64,000 bases of DNA from Parabacteroides hominis (GTDB taxonomy: Bacteria; Bacteroidota; Bacteroidia; Bacteroidales; Tannerellaceae), in NCBI RefSeq assembly GCF_014287585.1, contig NZ_JACOOJ010000003.1, positions 1 through 64,000 on the forward strand, given 5' to 3'. Every line of letters starts with the position of its first letter. Position 1 is the first letter of the stretch. Positions 8,989-17,849 of this stretch are shown here, one piece after another. Made by a program: the position numbers and the translations under genes. The notes beneath the pieces were generated by a model. The model was given only the letters and a program-made list of their open reading frames with translations. It was not told the DNA's origin and searched no databases.

Positions 8989-10539
8989 TTAAACGACCGG
9001 AATTTTCAAGACCTGTCCCGGCCGGATATCGGCATTTGTCAGCCCGTTGGCTTTCTGCAAGTCGTCTGTGGAAACTCCCGGATACTTCTTGGCAATGGAG
9101 TAAAGGGAATCGCCGGACTGCACTTTATAAGTCAAACTTTTGCCTGATACGCGAGCCGTCTGATTGCTTTTGGCAGCGACAGGAGTTGCCTTCTGTTCCG
9201 CTTTTGCAGTCACAGCCTTTTCGGTTTTCTTTGTCTTGGCGGAAGCAAATGCGACACCTCCGTTATCGACATGCAGACGCAGGCGGCGGCCTTTGGCAAC
9301 ACGGTTGGAACCGAGCCCGTTCCATTTACGGATATCCTTCGGAGTGACGCCGTAGCGGTTCGCGATGGTATAGATATTCTCACCGGAGGCAACCACATGG
9401 GTTATTTTCTCAAGCGTGAGATTCTTCGATCCGTCGGCGGCATTGACCGGTACACAGTTGGCCAGCAGCTCTTCTATACGATGCGTATAGACCGAATCCT
9501 CCTTGTCGACAAACGCATAGGTCTGCGATGCCGGAAGTTTCAATACGGAAGGTTCCGTATTCCCCGGTATAATATCGCGTTTATATTGCGGATTGAGCGC
9601 ACGAAGCTGTTCGATGTCGATCCCCAGCACATCGGAAACCTGTTGCAGGTGAAGCATGCTGTTCACCATAACCGTATCGGTCGCCAGCGGCAGGCTGGTC
9701 TGCATCGGGCAGATATTGTGATCGCAATAGTAATTCATGATATAATTGGCAGCGATAAACAGCGGTACATACGAACGGGTTTCACGGGGCAGGTAGCGGA
9801 AAATCTCCCAGAAATCGGTCTTGCCCCCGGAACGGCGGATCGCCTTGTTTACATTGCCCGGACCGCAGTTATAGGAAGCTAACACCAGGTTCCAGTCTCC
9901 ATAGATGGCATACATGTCTTCGAAATACTTGCAAGCCGCCTCGGTCGCCTTTTCCGGATCACGCCGTTCGTCCAGCAGGCTGTTGATCTCCAAGCCATAT
10001 ATCTTGCCGGTCGGAAGCATGAATTGCCATAACCCGCAAGCCCCCACACGGGAAAGGGCAACCGGATTCAGGGCGCTTTCGACGACAGCCAGATACTTCA
10101 ACTCCAAAGGCAGGTTATGCTTGTCGAGCACCTGTTCGATAATAGGAAAATAGAAATCCGCCATGCCTAACATGTAGCGTACCAGATCACGCTTGCGCCC
10201 TGCATACAGGTCGATGCAATCCCTCACCACCTCGTTGTAAGGCAAACGGATCACACTCGGCAGACGCTCCAGGCGCTCTTCATAAACAGAATCGGGGAAA
10301 TAGACATTCTCCGCATCGTCGTGGCAATACTCATCCACTTTCGAAAAGTATTGCACGTGCCAGGAATGAAGCAAACTATCCACGTTTGCATCGAGGCTTT
10401 CAGGTATCAGGCCCACTACGTCAGACAGCGAGTCTGCCGATAATGTCGAATGCTGCGGTTCGCCGAATATAGGGTCTTGTGCGCGGGAGACCTGCATAAG
10501 GCTGAACAGGCAGAATAGGATAAGTAGGTTTTTATTCAT
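8989..10539 (-). CDS. mltD: LysM lytic transglycosylase (MltD-like)
   Basis: 516 aa. A Sec signal peptide (1-20, cut after SRA) precedes a GH23 lytic transglycosylase domain with catalytic E154 in AVVESALNP, then GLWQFM and ASYNCGPGN, typical of MltD. Two LysM modules close the protein, THVVASGENIYTIANRYG (about 375-420) and TYKVQSGDSLYSIAKKYP (about 465-516). It should cleave glycan strands of peptidoglycan in the periplasm or at the outer membrane. The start lies 4 bp after the DUF5683 gene, so translation is probably coupled. Confidence 0.93.
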   Translation of the reverse strand: MNKNLLILFCLFSLMQVSRAQDPIFGEPQHSTLSADSLSDVVGLIPESLDANVDSLLHSWHVQYFSKVDEYCHDDAENVYFPDSVYEERLERLPSVIRLPYNEVVRDCIDLYAGRKRDLVRYMLGMADFYFPIIEQVLDKHNLPLELKYLAVVESALNPVALSRVGACGLWQFMLPTGKIYGLEINSLLDERRDPEKATEAACKYFEDMYAIYGDWNLVLASYNCGPGNVNKAIRRSGGKTDFWEIFRYLPRETRSYVPLFIAANYIMNYYCDHNICPMQTSLPLATDTVMVNSMLHLQQVSDVLGIDIEQLRALNPQYKRDIIPGNTEPSVLKLPASQTYAFVDKEDSVYTHRIEELLANCVPVNAADGSKNLTLEKITHVVASGENIYTIANRYGVTPKDIRKWNGLGSNRVAKGRRLRLHVDNGGVAFASAKTKKTEKAVTAKAEQKATPVAAKSNQTARVSGKSLTYKVQSGDSLYSIAKKYPGVSTDDLQKANGLTNADIRPGQVLKIPVV

Positions 10540-10543
10540 GATG

Positions 10544-11260
10544 TTAGAACTTAAAACTGCAATTCAATCCATACGAACCCGGCGTATAGCGGGTCTTCGG
10601 GGTTACCTCCGGCGACCAGTGCATACTCAGGTCCGGAGAGATGTCAAAGTCGAACAGCTGGGCATCCACATACGCGTCGATAATAGTGATCGCATATACC
10701 CCGACCGTAATGATAATGCTCAAATCCCTGTACCGGCGGAAGTAATCTTTCCGGCGTTTCAGGTTTTCCTGGAACTGGGTATTCGAGACATACGTGCTCT
10801 CCTGCCCACTCGGCACAAAGATCGTCCAACTCTCGCTCCACGGCCCGGTGTACGGTGTATGACCTTCTTGCTGCCCTTCCAACACCTTTTGATAGTCCTC
10901 CATAATGTTGAAATAGGCATTCGAATAATCACTATAATTCTTATTATTCCAGGTGATCGCATACATACAGCCCATAAAGGCTCCATACACCAATGGGAGC
11001 TTCCAGTATTTCTTATTATATATCTGTCCCAAGCCCGGAACCAACGCGTAAAGCAGCGCTTTGTTCGGATCGGGTTTGAATTCCTTCAGCTTTACCTTCG
11101 GCTGTGGAAGCGAGTCGGCAGCCGAAAGCACAGCCGTAACGACAGAATCGGCAGGTATTACCGTATCCTGCTTTGCCGTTATCGTCCTCTGCGCATGACC
11201 GGACCATGCACAACCGCACAACAAGACAACTATCAATAAAATCGTTTTCCCGTTTCTCAT
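10544..11260 (-). CDS. DUF5683 family exported protein
   Basis: 238 aa with an N-terminal signal (MRNGKTILLIVVLLCGCAWSGHAQ). The conserved segment LLYALVPGLGQIYNKKYWKLP is followed by short hydrophobic stretches, and the C-terminus (PGSYGLNCSFKF) ends in phenylalanine as outer-membrane-associated proteins do. The ATG overlaps the parB stop in an ATGA arrangement. This gene is regularly found between parB and an mltD-type gene in Bacteroidales. Function is unknown; an envelope role is suggested by context. Confidence 0.85.
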   Translation of the reverse strand: MRNGKTILLIVVLLCGCAWSGHAQRTITAKQDTVIPADSVVTAVLSAADSLPQPKVKLKEFKPDPNKALLYALVPGLGQIYNKKYWKLPLVYGAFMGCMYAITWNNKNYSDYSNAYFNIMEDYQKVLEGQQEGHTPYTGPWSESWTIFVPSGQESTYVSNTQFQENLKRRKDYFRRYRDLSIIITVGVYAITIIDAYVDAQLFDFDISPDLSMHWSPEVTPKTRYTPGSYGLNCSFKF

Positions 11261-12147
11261 TTCAACTTATCCAACAAGCCGATCAGTTTTTCCAATTCAT
11301 CTTCAGATGCAAAGGGGATCGTTATTTTACCTTTTCCTTTTTCGTTGCATACCAGTTGTACCTTTGTATTAAAGAAACTGGACAGATGATCCTTCAGCAA
11401 GTTGAATTCCTCAGGAAGTTTCGGTTTCCGCTGGGCGGGCTTTTCCTTTTTGGCCTGTTCGAGGACTGCCGCATCCACTCCGCCGCGTACTATTTCTTCG
11501 ACGTTACGGACAGACAATCCTTCCGCCAGGATCTGTTCGTAAAGCGCCAACTGCACTTCCGGGTCCTCGACCGGAAGCAGTGCACGCGCATGCCCCATGT
11601 CGATCTTCTTGTCTTTCAGCCCCACCTGTATCTCGGCAGGGAGCTTCAGGAGGCGGAGATAATTGGCAATCGTCGCCCGCTTCTTGCCGACACGTTCGCT
11701 CAGTTTTTCCTGCGTCAGGCCGTAGCTGTCGATCAGCTTCTGGTAAGCCAGGGCTATTTCTATCGAGTTCAGGTCTTCACGCTGGATATTCTCGATCAGT
11801 GCCATTTCGACGACATTCTCGTCTGCTGCGGTTTTGATATAGGCAGGGATGCGTTCCAATCCCGCCATCAGGGAGGCACGATACCGGCGTTCACCGGAGA
11901 TAATCATGTATTTGTCCGTCCCCGTCTCTTTCAGCGTGATCGGCTGGATGACGCCTAATGAACGGATGGAAGTAGCCAGCTCTTCGAGCGTCTCTTCCTC
12001 AAAAACAGAACGGGGTTGATCCGGATTGGGCTGGATTTTACTCAGCTCTATTTCACTAATAGACGATGAACCGCCCGTTTTCAGGTCGTCCATCGTTATC
12101 AAAGCATCCAATCCGCGGCCAAGAGCCGATCTTTTCATTACTGCCAT
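11257..12147 (-). CDS. parB: Chromosome-partitioning protein ParB
   Basis: 296 aa. The N-terminal CTP-binding domain has the GERRYRA box (85-91) and ENIQREDLN. The central HTH (LTQEKLSERVGKKRATIANYL) recognises parS, and a C-terminal dimerisation domain ends the protein. It loads on parS as a CTP clamp and works with ParA in origin segregation. A start at M4 is also possible. It lies 3 bp after parA. I did not find a convincing parS palindrome in the window. Confidence 0.96.
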   Translation of the reverse strand: MAVMKRSALGRGLDALITMDDLKTGGSSSISEIELSKIQPNPDQPRSVFEEETLEELATSIRSLGVIQPITLKETGTDKYMIISGERRYRASLMAGLERIPAYIKTAADENVVEMALIENIQREDLNSIEIALAYQKLIDSYGLTQEKLSERVGKKRATIANYLRLLKLPAEIQVGLKDKKIDMGHARALLPVEDPEVQLALYEQILAEGLSVRNVEEIVRGGVDAAVLEQAKKEKPAQRKPKLPEEFNLLKDHLSSFFNTKVQLVCNEKGKGKITIPFASEDELEKLIGLLDKLK

Positions 12148-12150
12148 ACT

Positions 12151-12915
12151 TTATTTGTTTTTATCTATCAGCTCCTGTGCAAGCTGCATGTGATTAAGAG
12201 CTCCCTTCGACTCGGCATCGTAAAGCAATACGGGTTTGCCGTAGCTGGAAGCTTCGCTTAATTTGACATTACGCTGAATAACGGTCGTGAAAACCAGGTC
12301 CCGGAACGGACGCTTCACTTCTTCGTATATCTGGTTGGCCAGACGGAGACGCGAGTCGTACATGGTCAGCAGGAAGCCTTCGATTTCCAAAGCGGGATTC
12401 AGCTTCGATTTGATAATCTTTATCGTATTCAACAGTTTGCTGATACCTTCCAGTGCGAAGTACTCGCATTGCACGGGTATCATCACCGAATCGGCTGCCG
12501 TCAGGGCATTAACCGTGATCAGTCCCAAAGAGGGAGAACAGTCGATCAAGATGAAATCGTACCGATCTTTCAACGGGACCAGCATCTGTTTCAGTATCTG
12601 CTCCCGGTTCTCCATGTTCAGCATTTCAATCTCCGCACCTACCAGGTCGATATGCGAAGGGATAATATCCAGCCCCTCCACCTCGGTGTTGGTAATAGCG
12701 CCTTTCGGGTCGTCGCCATTCACCAGGCATTCGTAGATGGACAATCCCACATTCCGGATATCCACGCCCAGTCCCGACGAAGCGTTAGCCTGCGGATCCG
12801 CATCGACCACCAGCACCTTTTTCTCGAGTGCGGCCAGCGATGCAGCCAGATTAATCGTTGTGGTAGTCTTGCCTACCCCACCTTTCTGATTTGCTAAAGC
12901 GATAATCTTTCCCAT
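12151..12915 (-). CDS. parA: Chromosome-partitioning ATPase ParA/Soj
   Basis: 254 aa with no extra N-terminal DNA-binding domain, as in chromosomal Soj. The deviant Walker A KGGVGKTTTTINLA (10-23) carries the signature lysine of this ATPase class, and VDADPQANASSGLG and LIDCSPSLG are the A' and Walker B motifs. It moves ParB-parS complexes by ATP-driven DNA binding. It is first gene of the block parA-parB-DUF5683-mltD. Confidence 0.96.
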   Translation of the reverse strand: MGKIIALANQKGGVGKTTTTINLAASLAALEKKVLVVDADPQANASSGLGVDIRNVGLSIYECLVNGDDPKGAITNTEVEGLDIIPSHIDLVGAEIEMLNMENREQILKQMLVPLKDRYDFILIDCSPSLGLITVNALTAADSVMIPVQCEYFALEGISKLLNTIKIIKSKLNPALEIEGFLLTMYDSRLRLANQIYEEVKRPFRDLVFTTVIQRNVKLSEASSYGKPVLLYDAESKGALNHMQLAQELIDKNK

Positions 12916-12937
12916 ACTTTGTCTATTTATTCGGGGG

Positions 12938-12967
12938 CAAAACTAAACATTAAAAACCTAACACAAA
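12938..12967 (-). promoter_or_regulatory. Promoter of the parAB block
   Basis: TTTG (12967-12964 on the minus strand), an 18-bp spacer and TAGTTTTG (12945-12938), 22 bp before the parA ATG. The spacer is one base short of the usual 19-21. Confidence 0.6.
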
Positions 12968-13210
12968 TCGGTTTAAGCAAAACAATGCCTGTTTTGTTGA
13001 AAAGTCGCCTTATCTGTTGATAACTTGCAAATATAAACAGAATATTTAATAACTTGTTTCAAATGAGCGCGATGGAGGGTATTTTTTAGGAATGATAACG
13101 AATCCTATAATAAAGAAAGGAAAGAGTTGCCAGTACGACCGTCGGTATTTACTTTAACCGATAAAAATGTGTAATATGATTCACTTCTATCAGGCTCAAA
13201 CCTCGTATGT

Positions 13211-13350
13211 GAAGTTGTCCCTATAGATGCCTGTCGCTTCCCGAAAAGGTCGGCGTCGGTTGCCGGATAGATGCCTGCCTTTTTCCTGCTACCCTATAGG
13301 CTTTTCCCGGACAGGCTAAAGGCTGTATTTTTTAGCCTATAACCTATATT
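13211..13350. repeat. Degenerate array of about 23-bp units
   Basis: About six units of 21-24 bp begin near 13211, 13234, 13257, 13280, 13301 and 13324. ATAGATGCCTG appears in the first and third, CTATAGGCTTTTCCCGG in the fourth, and AGGCTAAAGGCTG then TTTAGCCTATAACC at the end. The words overlap those of the array at 6513 (AGGCTATAG). It lies inside the 790-bp gene-free stretch between parA and the next gene. Confidence 0.55.
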
Positions 13351-13513
13351 TTATGGGACAGGAACCAATTCCGAACCCTTATATAAGAAAACTGAAAACA
13401 GGGTTCACGGCTGGTAAAAGGCTAATGGCCAGTAATTTGCTGTGAAGGCTGTGAAACCGGATTACGATCAGCCAATCCTATCGATCGATCCCGCCCTTTT
13501 TATCTTGCATTCA

Positions 13514-13568
13514 CAGGGTTCACAGCAACATGCTGATCTACAGAGTTTCCAAAGCAGTGTGAACCCTG
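13514..13568. repeat. Inverted repeat CAGGGTTCACA...TGTGAACCCTG
   Basis: A perfect 11-bp inverted repeat (13514-13524 and 13558-13568) with a 33-nt centre that contains AGCAACATGCTG. Another ACAGGGTTCAC occurs near 13398. The long loop makes a protein-binding site pair or cruciform more likely than a terminator. Confidence 0.6.
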
Positions 13569-13702
13569 ATTAAATAAAACAACCAGGGGGGATTTAGAGG
13601 ATATTCTTATGATGGAACACCTAATCAATAAAAAAACAAAGGGATCAGGCATGGAATTAATATTGTCATATTGTTATATTGTCACGTCACACGCTTCTGA
13701 CG

Positions 13703-14278
13703 CTAAAAATAGATACCGACCGACATTCCATTTGCATACGCCATCCCCGAACCATTTTGCGAGGGGATGGCCAGTGCGCTATTCCCCAAGTAGAGCAGAG
13801 ACGCACGACCGTTCGTCTTTGCTTTCTTTTTATTCTTGACCGAGAAAATGAAAAGAGGGATGCTTGCAGCGGTTACGGCGACGCCCGTAAATCCCAATAT
13901 CATAAAGCGATACCGAGTGGTTGGACCTTCCATATTATCTATGGCATACCCCATAAAACCACTGATCACCATAGCACTTCCAACGCCAAATGTCGTCCAT
14001 CCCCGCGCCTGATATTTTTTATGCTTTTTCCATTCAGGCGTTAGCTTGTAAGAAAGACGTTTTTCGGCATTTAGTCCTGTATATACGGGCTTTTGCCCAT
14101 ATATACAGATTGAGAATAACAAAAATCCGAGGATAGTAAGGGTGGTCAGCGAACCGACCTTACGCGGAAAGACTATATGCAGGAAGTTACTCCCAGTGAA
14201 GTCCCGATGGCGGTCAGAATTGTGATGATGCTCTGGATGACCAGCTTTCGGATGTCTTTTTTGCTTTTCTTCGCTCAT
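13703..14278 (-). CDS. Hypothetical membrane protein with His-rich N-terminus
   Basis: 191 aa, not recognised. Residues 1-35 are polar and His-rich (HPKAGHPEHHHNSDRHRD). A hydrophobic, signal-like helix at about 42-61 ends in GQ. A KHKKYQARGW segment and two further hydrophobic stretches follow (SAMVISGFMGYAI and GFTGVAVTAASIPLFIFS), then a C-terminus ending in GIYF. The second half resembles small Bacteroidales envelope proteins that normally start at the signal peptide, so the first 40 residues may be an extension acquired by an upstream frame. It lies 10 bp after the phosphodiesterase gene and may share its transcript. Confidence 0.6.
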   Translation of the reverse strand: MSEEKQKRHPKAGHPEHHHNSDRHRDFTGSNFLHIVFPRKVGSLTTLTILGFLLFSICIYGQKPVYTGLNAEKRLSYKLTPEWKKHKKYQARGWTTFGVGSAMVISGFMGYAIDNMEGPTTRYRFMILGFTGVAVTAASIPLFIFSVKNKKKAKTNGRASLLYLGNSALAIPSQNGSGMAYANGMSVGIYF

Positions 14279-14288
14279 AGGTGTTATA

Positions 14289-15071
14289 TTAAGGATTAGA
14301 AATTAAAAAATAGGTTTTCAGGTCGTCGGTTCCGATCAAATCCACTCCCTCTTGGATAAAGAATTTCTTGAACAGCGGTGTGTCCGGGGCGCCCCACCAG
14401 CGGAACTGCTTGCCTTCCGCATGGGTCTGCCGGATATATCCGCGCATCTTTTCGAGCTTTTCGGCGGGTATCTCTCCCTGGCCTTTCCAACCGATGTATT
14501 TGGAATAATTATCGCTGACGACAGGCATCAGGACGGCTGGAATGCCTTTTCCCAAGTCTTCTATCGTGCCGTCAAGGAAGATAAAACGGTTGGTTTCGGT
14601 GGTAATGGCCTTGCGGGGGCTTCTGCCCGACAGGTAGAACAGGATGGCGCTTTCTTGAAGCTCCCCGTCTTTCTCATGGCAGAAAAGAGATTCATACGGC
14701 TCCAGTTTCTTTTTCAGGACGGGGTACATCGCTTCGCCGTCTGTCTTGCAATCGACCATCAGGTAAAACGGGCGGTCGCTGCCCGGATATACTTTGCCGT
14801 TATTGTTTTTGATCCGTTCGACTAATGGCAGGAGGTATAGTTTCTCGAATGTGATATCCGGGTCAGGGGCGACCGAATCGTGGGAGACATACAATTCTCC
14901 ATCGATCAGCCATAGATCCGCTTCGACGCAATTGAAGCGGAACGAGAGGGCGTCGAATAACGGGCGGGGCCGTTCGTAATCGTTGTGCGAGAAAGCATTG
15001 TAATGAATTTCCTGGGCTTCGAGAGAGCCGGATAACAGACTGATCAGCAAGATAATTACTTTTAGTTTCAT
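14289..15071 (-). CDS. PI-PLC/GDPD-superfamily phosphodiesterase, exported
   Basis: 260 aa. The signal peptide is MKLKVIILLISLLSGSLEAQ. The TIM-barrel start has the catalytic pattern of the PI-PLC/glycerophosphodiester phosphodiesterase superfamily: AFSHNDYERPRPLFDAL, then VEADLWLIDGELYVSHD (metal-binding E and D, second H). Later parts (FYLMVDCKTDGE, QFRWWGAPDT) agree. It should hydrolyse a phosphodiester such as a glycerophosphodiester or a phosphoinositide-like head group in the periplasm; the true substrate is unknown. A -7 box TACCTTTG lies at 15103-15096. It is divergent from the calcineurin-like phosphoesterase. Confidence 0.85.
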   Translation of the reverse strand: MKLKVIILLISLLSGSLEAQEIHYNAFSHNDYERPRPLFDALSFRFNCVEADLWLIDGELYVSHDSVAPDPDITFEKLYLLPLVERIKNNNGKVYPGSDRPFYLMVDCKTDGEAMYPVLKKKLEPYESLFCHEKDGELQESAILFYLSGRSPRKAITTETNRFIFLDGTIEDLGKGIPAVLMPVVSDNYSKYIGWKGQGEIPAEKLEKMRGYIRQTHAEGKQFRWWGAPDTPLFKKFFIQEGVDLIGTDDLKTYFLISNP

Positions 15072-15095
15072 ATAGCAGATTCATATTTGATGAGG

Positions 15096-15144
15096 CAAAG
15101 GTAAACAGTTTTATCTAATTCTCCGGGAATATTGTTTACATTTG
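15096..15144. promoter_or_regulatory. Divergent -7 boxes for the two phosphoesterase genes
   Basis: TACCTTTG on the minus strand (15103-15096) and TACATTTG on the plus strand (15137-15144) both match TAnnTTTG, 25 bp before the PI-PLC-like gene and 33 bp before the metallophosphoesterase. Neither has a clear TTTG at the -33 distance. Confidence 0.5.
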
Positions 15145-15176
15145 CCCTGATCAATCTGATAAACCATGAATAGACG

Positions 15177-16076
15177 ATGAATAGACGATTATTTTTTAAG
15201 AAATCATGCGCAGGAGCATTGCTTTTATCCTGTCCGGGCTTGTTGGCACGGGAAAATGAAAAGAGGCTGCGTTTCGGTTTGGTAACGGATATACATTTTG
15301 CACATCGAAATGTGCACGGCACACGCTATTATGAACAATCCATCACGAAGTTATCGGAAGCGATTGACGTTTTTAATAAGCGGAAATTGGATTTTATGAT
15401 TGAGCTTGGAGACTTGAAAGATATGGGAGATATTCCTGAAAGAAAGCAGACTTTATCGTTTTTAGATGAAATAGAAGCAAAGTTCCGGACCTTCGAAGGC
15501 CCTGTCTATCATGTGTTGGGCAATCACGATATGGATAGCATCTCGAAGCCCGAATTCCTCGCGCATACGGCCAATTACGGGAGTGCCAAAGGAAAGCCTT
15601 ATTATTCTTTCGTGCGGAACCAGATTAAGTTTATCGTGCTGGACGGCAATTGCAACGAGGATGGCTCCGATTATGATTCCGGCGATTTCGATTGGACCAA
15701 AGCGTTTATACCGTCCAGCCAGAAGGAGTGGCTACAGCAGGAACTGAAGAAAGACGATTTGCCGGTCGTGATCTTTATCCACGAATTGTTGGATACTTTC
15801 TCCGGAATCGACAAAGAACTTTGTATCGGCAATGCAGAAGAGATCGTTTCGATACTTGAGCAAAGCGGCAAGGTCGTAGCCGTTATCCAAGGACACCATC
15901 ACGCCGGGAACTACAGCTTCCGGCATGGCATCCATTACTTTACAATGAAAGGGATGATAGAAGGAAGCCTTCCCGAAAACAACAGCTTTGCCGTCATCGA
16001 GATAGACAAGGACCTGAATATCTATATAGAGGGGTTCTATAATTGCAAGGATAAGGAGATGAAACATCATTCATAG
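15177..16076 (+). CDS. Calcineurin-like metallophosphoesterase, exported
   Basis: 299 aa. The Tat/Sec-like leader MNRRLFFKKSCAGALLLSCPG may also serve as a lipobox (LLSC). The two-metal phosphoesterase motifs are in order: DIHFAH, GDLKD, GNHD, an HE in FIHELLD and GHHHAG. It probably removes phosphate from an organic phosphomonoester or diester outside the cytoplasm. An 11-bp duplication puts a second ATG just upstream, out of frame and closed after four codons. The sigma-factor gene starts 14 bp after the stop, so it may be co-transcribed with PUL 1. Confidence 0.85.
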   Translation: MNRRLFFKKSCAGALLLSCPGLLARENEKRLRFGLVTDIHFAHRNVHGTRYYEQSITKLSEAIDVFNKRKLDFMIELGDLKDMGDIPERKQTLSFLDEIEAKFRTFEGPVYHVLGNHDMDSISKPEFLAHTANYGSAKGKPYYSFVRNQIKFIVLDGNCNEDGSDYDSGDFDWTKAFIPSSQKEWLQQELKKDDLPVVIFIHELLDTFSGIDKELCIGNAEEIVSILEQSGKVVAVIQGHHHAGNYSFRHGIHYFTMKGMIEGSLPENNSFAVIEIDKDLNIYIEGFYNCKDKEMKHHS

Positions 16077-16090
16077 AATAGATAATCATT

Positions 16091-16705
16091 ATGAAGAACT
16101 TCACAGACGAGAAGACTCTCCTTCAGGAGATAAAGAACGGAAACGGCGAAGCATTCGAATTTCTGTTCAATAACTATTATCCCCGGTTGAGGGGATATGC
16201 AGCTCGTTTCGTGACAGATGAAGAGGCGGTCCGGGATATCATACAGGAAAGCTTTTTGAGATTCTGGGAAAAACGTGATTTGATAGAAGCTGTTTCCATT
16301 TCATCCCTTCTTTTCGCAATGGTGAGGAATGCTTGTCTGAACTATTTGAAACATCTGCAATTGGTGGAACAGCATAGTTTGGAGCATTTGGACGAGGTTG
16401 CCGGGCGTGAAGAACTTTATTATTGGGATTTTAACCTGAGTCCGGAATATTCCCTCCTGTATAAGGAACTTCAACAACAGATCGACCTTGTTATGAATGA
16501 TTTGCCTTCTCGTTGCCGCGAAGTATTTGAAATGAGCCGTTTTAAGAAAATGAAAAACCGGGAGATCGCAGACGCTCTCCAAATATCGACTACTGCGGTG
16601 GAAAAACATATAGCCAAAGCCTTAGCGCGTTTTTCCGCACATTTTAAAGACAAATATCCGTTGGATGTCTATATCGCGGTATTGGCTTGGCTGCTTTCCG
16701 AATGA
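16091..16705 (+). CDS. ECF RNA polymerase sigma factor, PUL 1
   Basis: 204 aa, of the RpoE/FecI-like class linked to Bacteroidetes carbohydrate loci. Region 2 is AFEFLFNNYYPRLRGYAARFVTDEEAVRDIIQESF (in parts, about 17-60), and region 4 with its HTH is MKNREIADALQISTTAVEKHIAKAL (about 150-178). The C-terminal hydrophobic tail (YIAVLAWLLS) is common in this group. It should direct transcription of the adjacent susCD genes when released by the FecR protein encoded 97 bp downstream. Confidence 0.92.
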   Translation: MKNFTDEKTLLQEIKNGNGEAFEFLFNNYYPRLRGYAARFVTDEEAVRDIIQESFLRFWEKRDLIEAVSISSLLFAMVRNACLNYLKHLQLVEQHSLEHLDEVAGREELYYWDFNLSPEYSLLYKELQQQIDLVMNDLPSRCREVFEMSRFKKMKNREIADALQISTTAVEKHIAKALARFSAHFKDKYPLDVYIAVLAWLLSE

Positions 16706-16802
16706 ACGAGGTCCCGTTTCTTTTGTTGTGAATAATTTTTTTTCAGGAAGGGGGTTGGGTAAAATTCGTTTGAGTTGTTACATCATATAGAAAGCGAAAG
16801 TT

Positions 16803-17801
16803 ATGAAAGAGCAGGAGATCGATAATCACCAGTTGGCAATCCGTTATTTTGAAGGACGCATTACCCCCTCCGAAGAAGAGATTCTTTTCCGGTTTGTGCA
16901 TGATGCACCTTCTAATAAGAGAATGTTCCGCCAATGGGAGGAAGAATGGATGCTTTCCTATAAACTGATTCCTGAAGTTTCAAATGAATGGAAACAGTTG
17001 CAACGCCGGATGCAGGTGCGTCAATCGTTGAATGGTGTGTTTAGTATTAAACACAGGCAATTGCAGCGATTTATCGCCGTTGCTGCAATTGCCTGCCTGT
17101 TAGTGTTAGGCGGTACATATGGTTTCCATCTTTACCGGAGTACGGAGGCCGCCAATAACCTGTTTGCTTTAGAAACGGGCTATGGAGAAAAAAGTAAACT
17201 GATACTGGCGGATGGAACGGTCGTATGGTTGAATGCCGGTTCTTCCTTGCGGTATGCCGGTAATTTCAATTCTAAAAACAGGGAAGTCTTTTTAACCGGC
17301 GAAGCTTATTTCGAAGTTACCAAACAGTCGGATGGCACTCCTTTTATGGTTAAAACGGACCAGTACAGTGTATTGGTGAAAGGAACGAAATTCAATGTGT
17401 CTTCTTACCCCGAAGATATTTCTGCCAAAACGACATTATTGGAAGGCTCTATCGATATTTTGTATAAAGGAAGACATATTCCGGTTGCACCGGGAGAATT
17501 GCTTAGTCTTGACAAACAAAACGGAAGTTTTTCCCGGCAGAAGGTCCAGGCATCTCAATATAAATCCTGGACAGAAGGGAGAGTTGAATATGATAAAATC
17601 ACTCTCAAGGAGTTAGCAGTCCGTCTATCCCGTAAATATGACGTTCAGATTCATTTGGGAGACGACTTGGAAAAAGATATGGCTTTCCGCGTATCACTTC
17701 GGAATGAAGAGACGGTCGGAGATGTCTTTCAAGCTCTATCCGAGATTATTCCGATCCGTTATGAACGGCGGGGCCGGGATATTTATATTCGAAAACAATA
17801 G
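16803..17801 (+). CDS. FecR-family anti-sigma factor, PUL 1
   Basis: 332 aa. The cytoplasmic sigma-binding start has the RYFEGRITPSEEEILFRFV pattern. One membrane helix follows at about 88-105 (IAVAAIACLLVLGGTYGF), then the periplasmic FecR domain (ETGYGEKSKLILADGTVVWLN in parts) and a C-terminal STN-like domain that contacts SusC. It holds the sigma factor inactive until the STN domain of the loaded SusC protein signals. Confidence 0.93.
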   Translation: MKEQEIDNHQLAIRYFEGRITPSEEEILFRFVHDAPSNKRMFRQWEEEWMLSYKLIPEVSNEWKQLQRRMQVRQSLNGVFSIKHRQLQRFIAVAAIACLLVLGGTYGFHLYRSTEAANNLFALETGYGEKSKLILADGTVVWLNAGSSLRYAGNFNSKNREVFLTGEAYFEVTKQSDGTPFMVKTDQYSVLVKGTKFNVSSYPEDISAKTTLLEGSIDILYKGRHIPVAPGELLSLDKQNGSFSRQKVQASQYKSWTEGRVEYDKITLKELAVRLSRKYDVQIHLGDDLEKDMAFRVSLRNEETVGDVFQALSEIIPIRYERRGRDIYIRKQ

Positions 17802-17849
17802 CGCAATTGTTAATATATTATTAAATCTAATTCTTTAATTTATTGGTTT

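Larger units (their letters stand above)
12968..13702. other. Gene-free interval between parA and the 191-aa gene
   Basis: No credible coding frame. It holds the 23-bp-unit array (13211-13350), repeated GGGTTCAC words near 13400-13530, and an inverted repeat at 13514-13568. A single TGTTGATAA (13015-13023) resembles a DnaA box but has no partners. Confidence 0.7.

Noticed and set aside
13015..13023. DnaA box / replication origin near parAB
   Set aside because: Only one TGTTGATAA is seen, with no cluster and no dnaA gene; not enough for an origin.
11257..13702. parS site near parAB
   Set aside because: No GTTTCACGTGAAAC-like palindrome was found by eye; similar half-sites elsewhere are not symmetric.
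13609..13839. Plus-strand 76-codon frame
   Set aside because: Mostly antisense to the 191-aa gene with no coding features.
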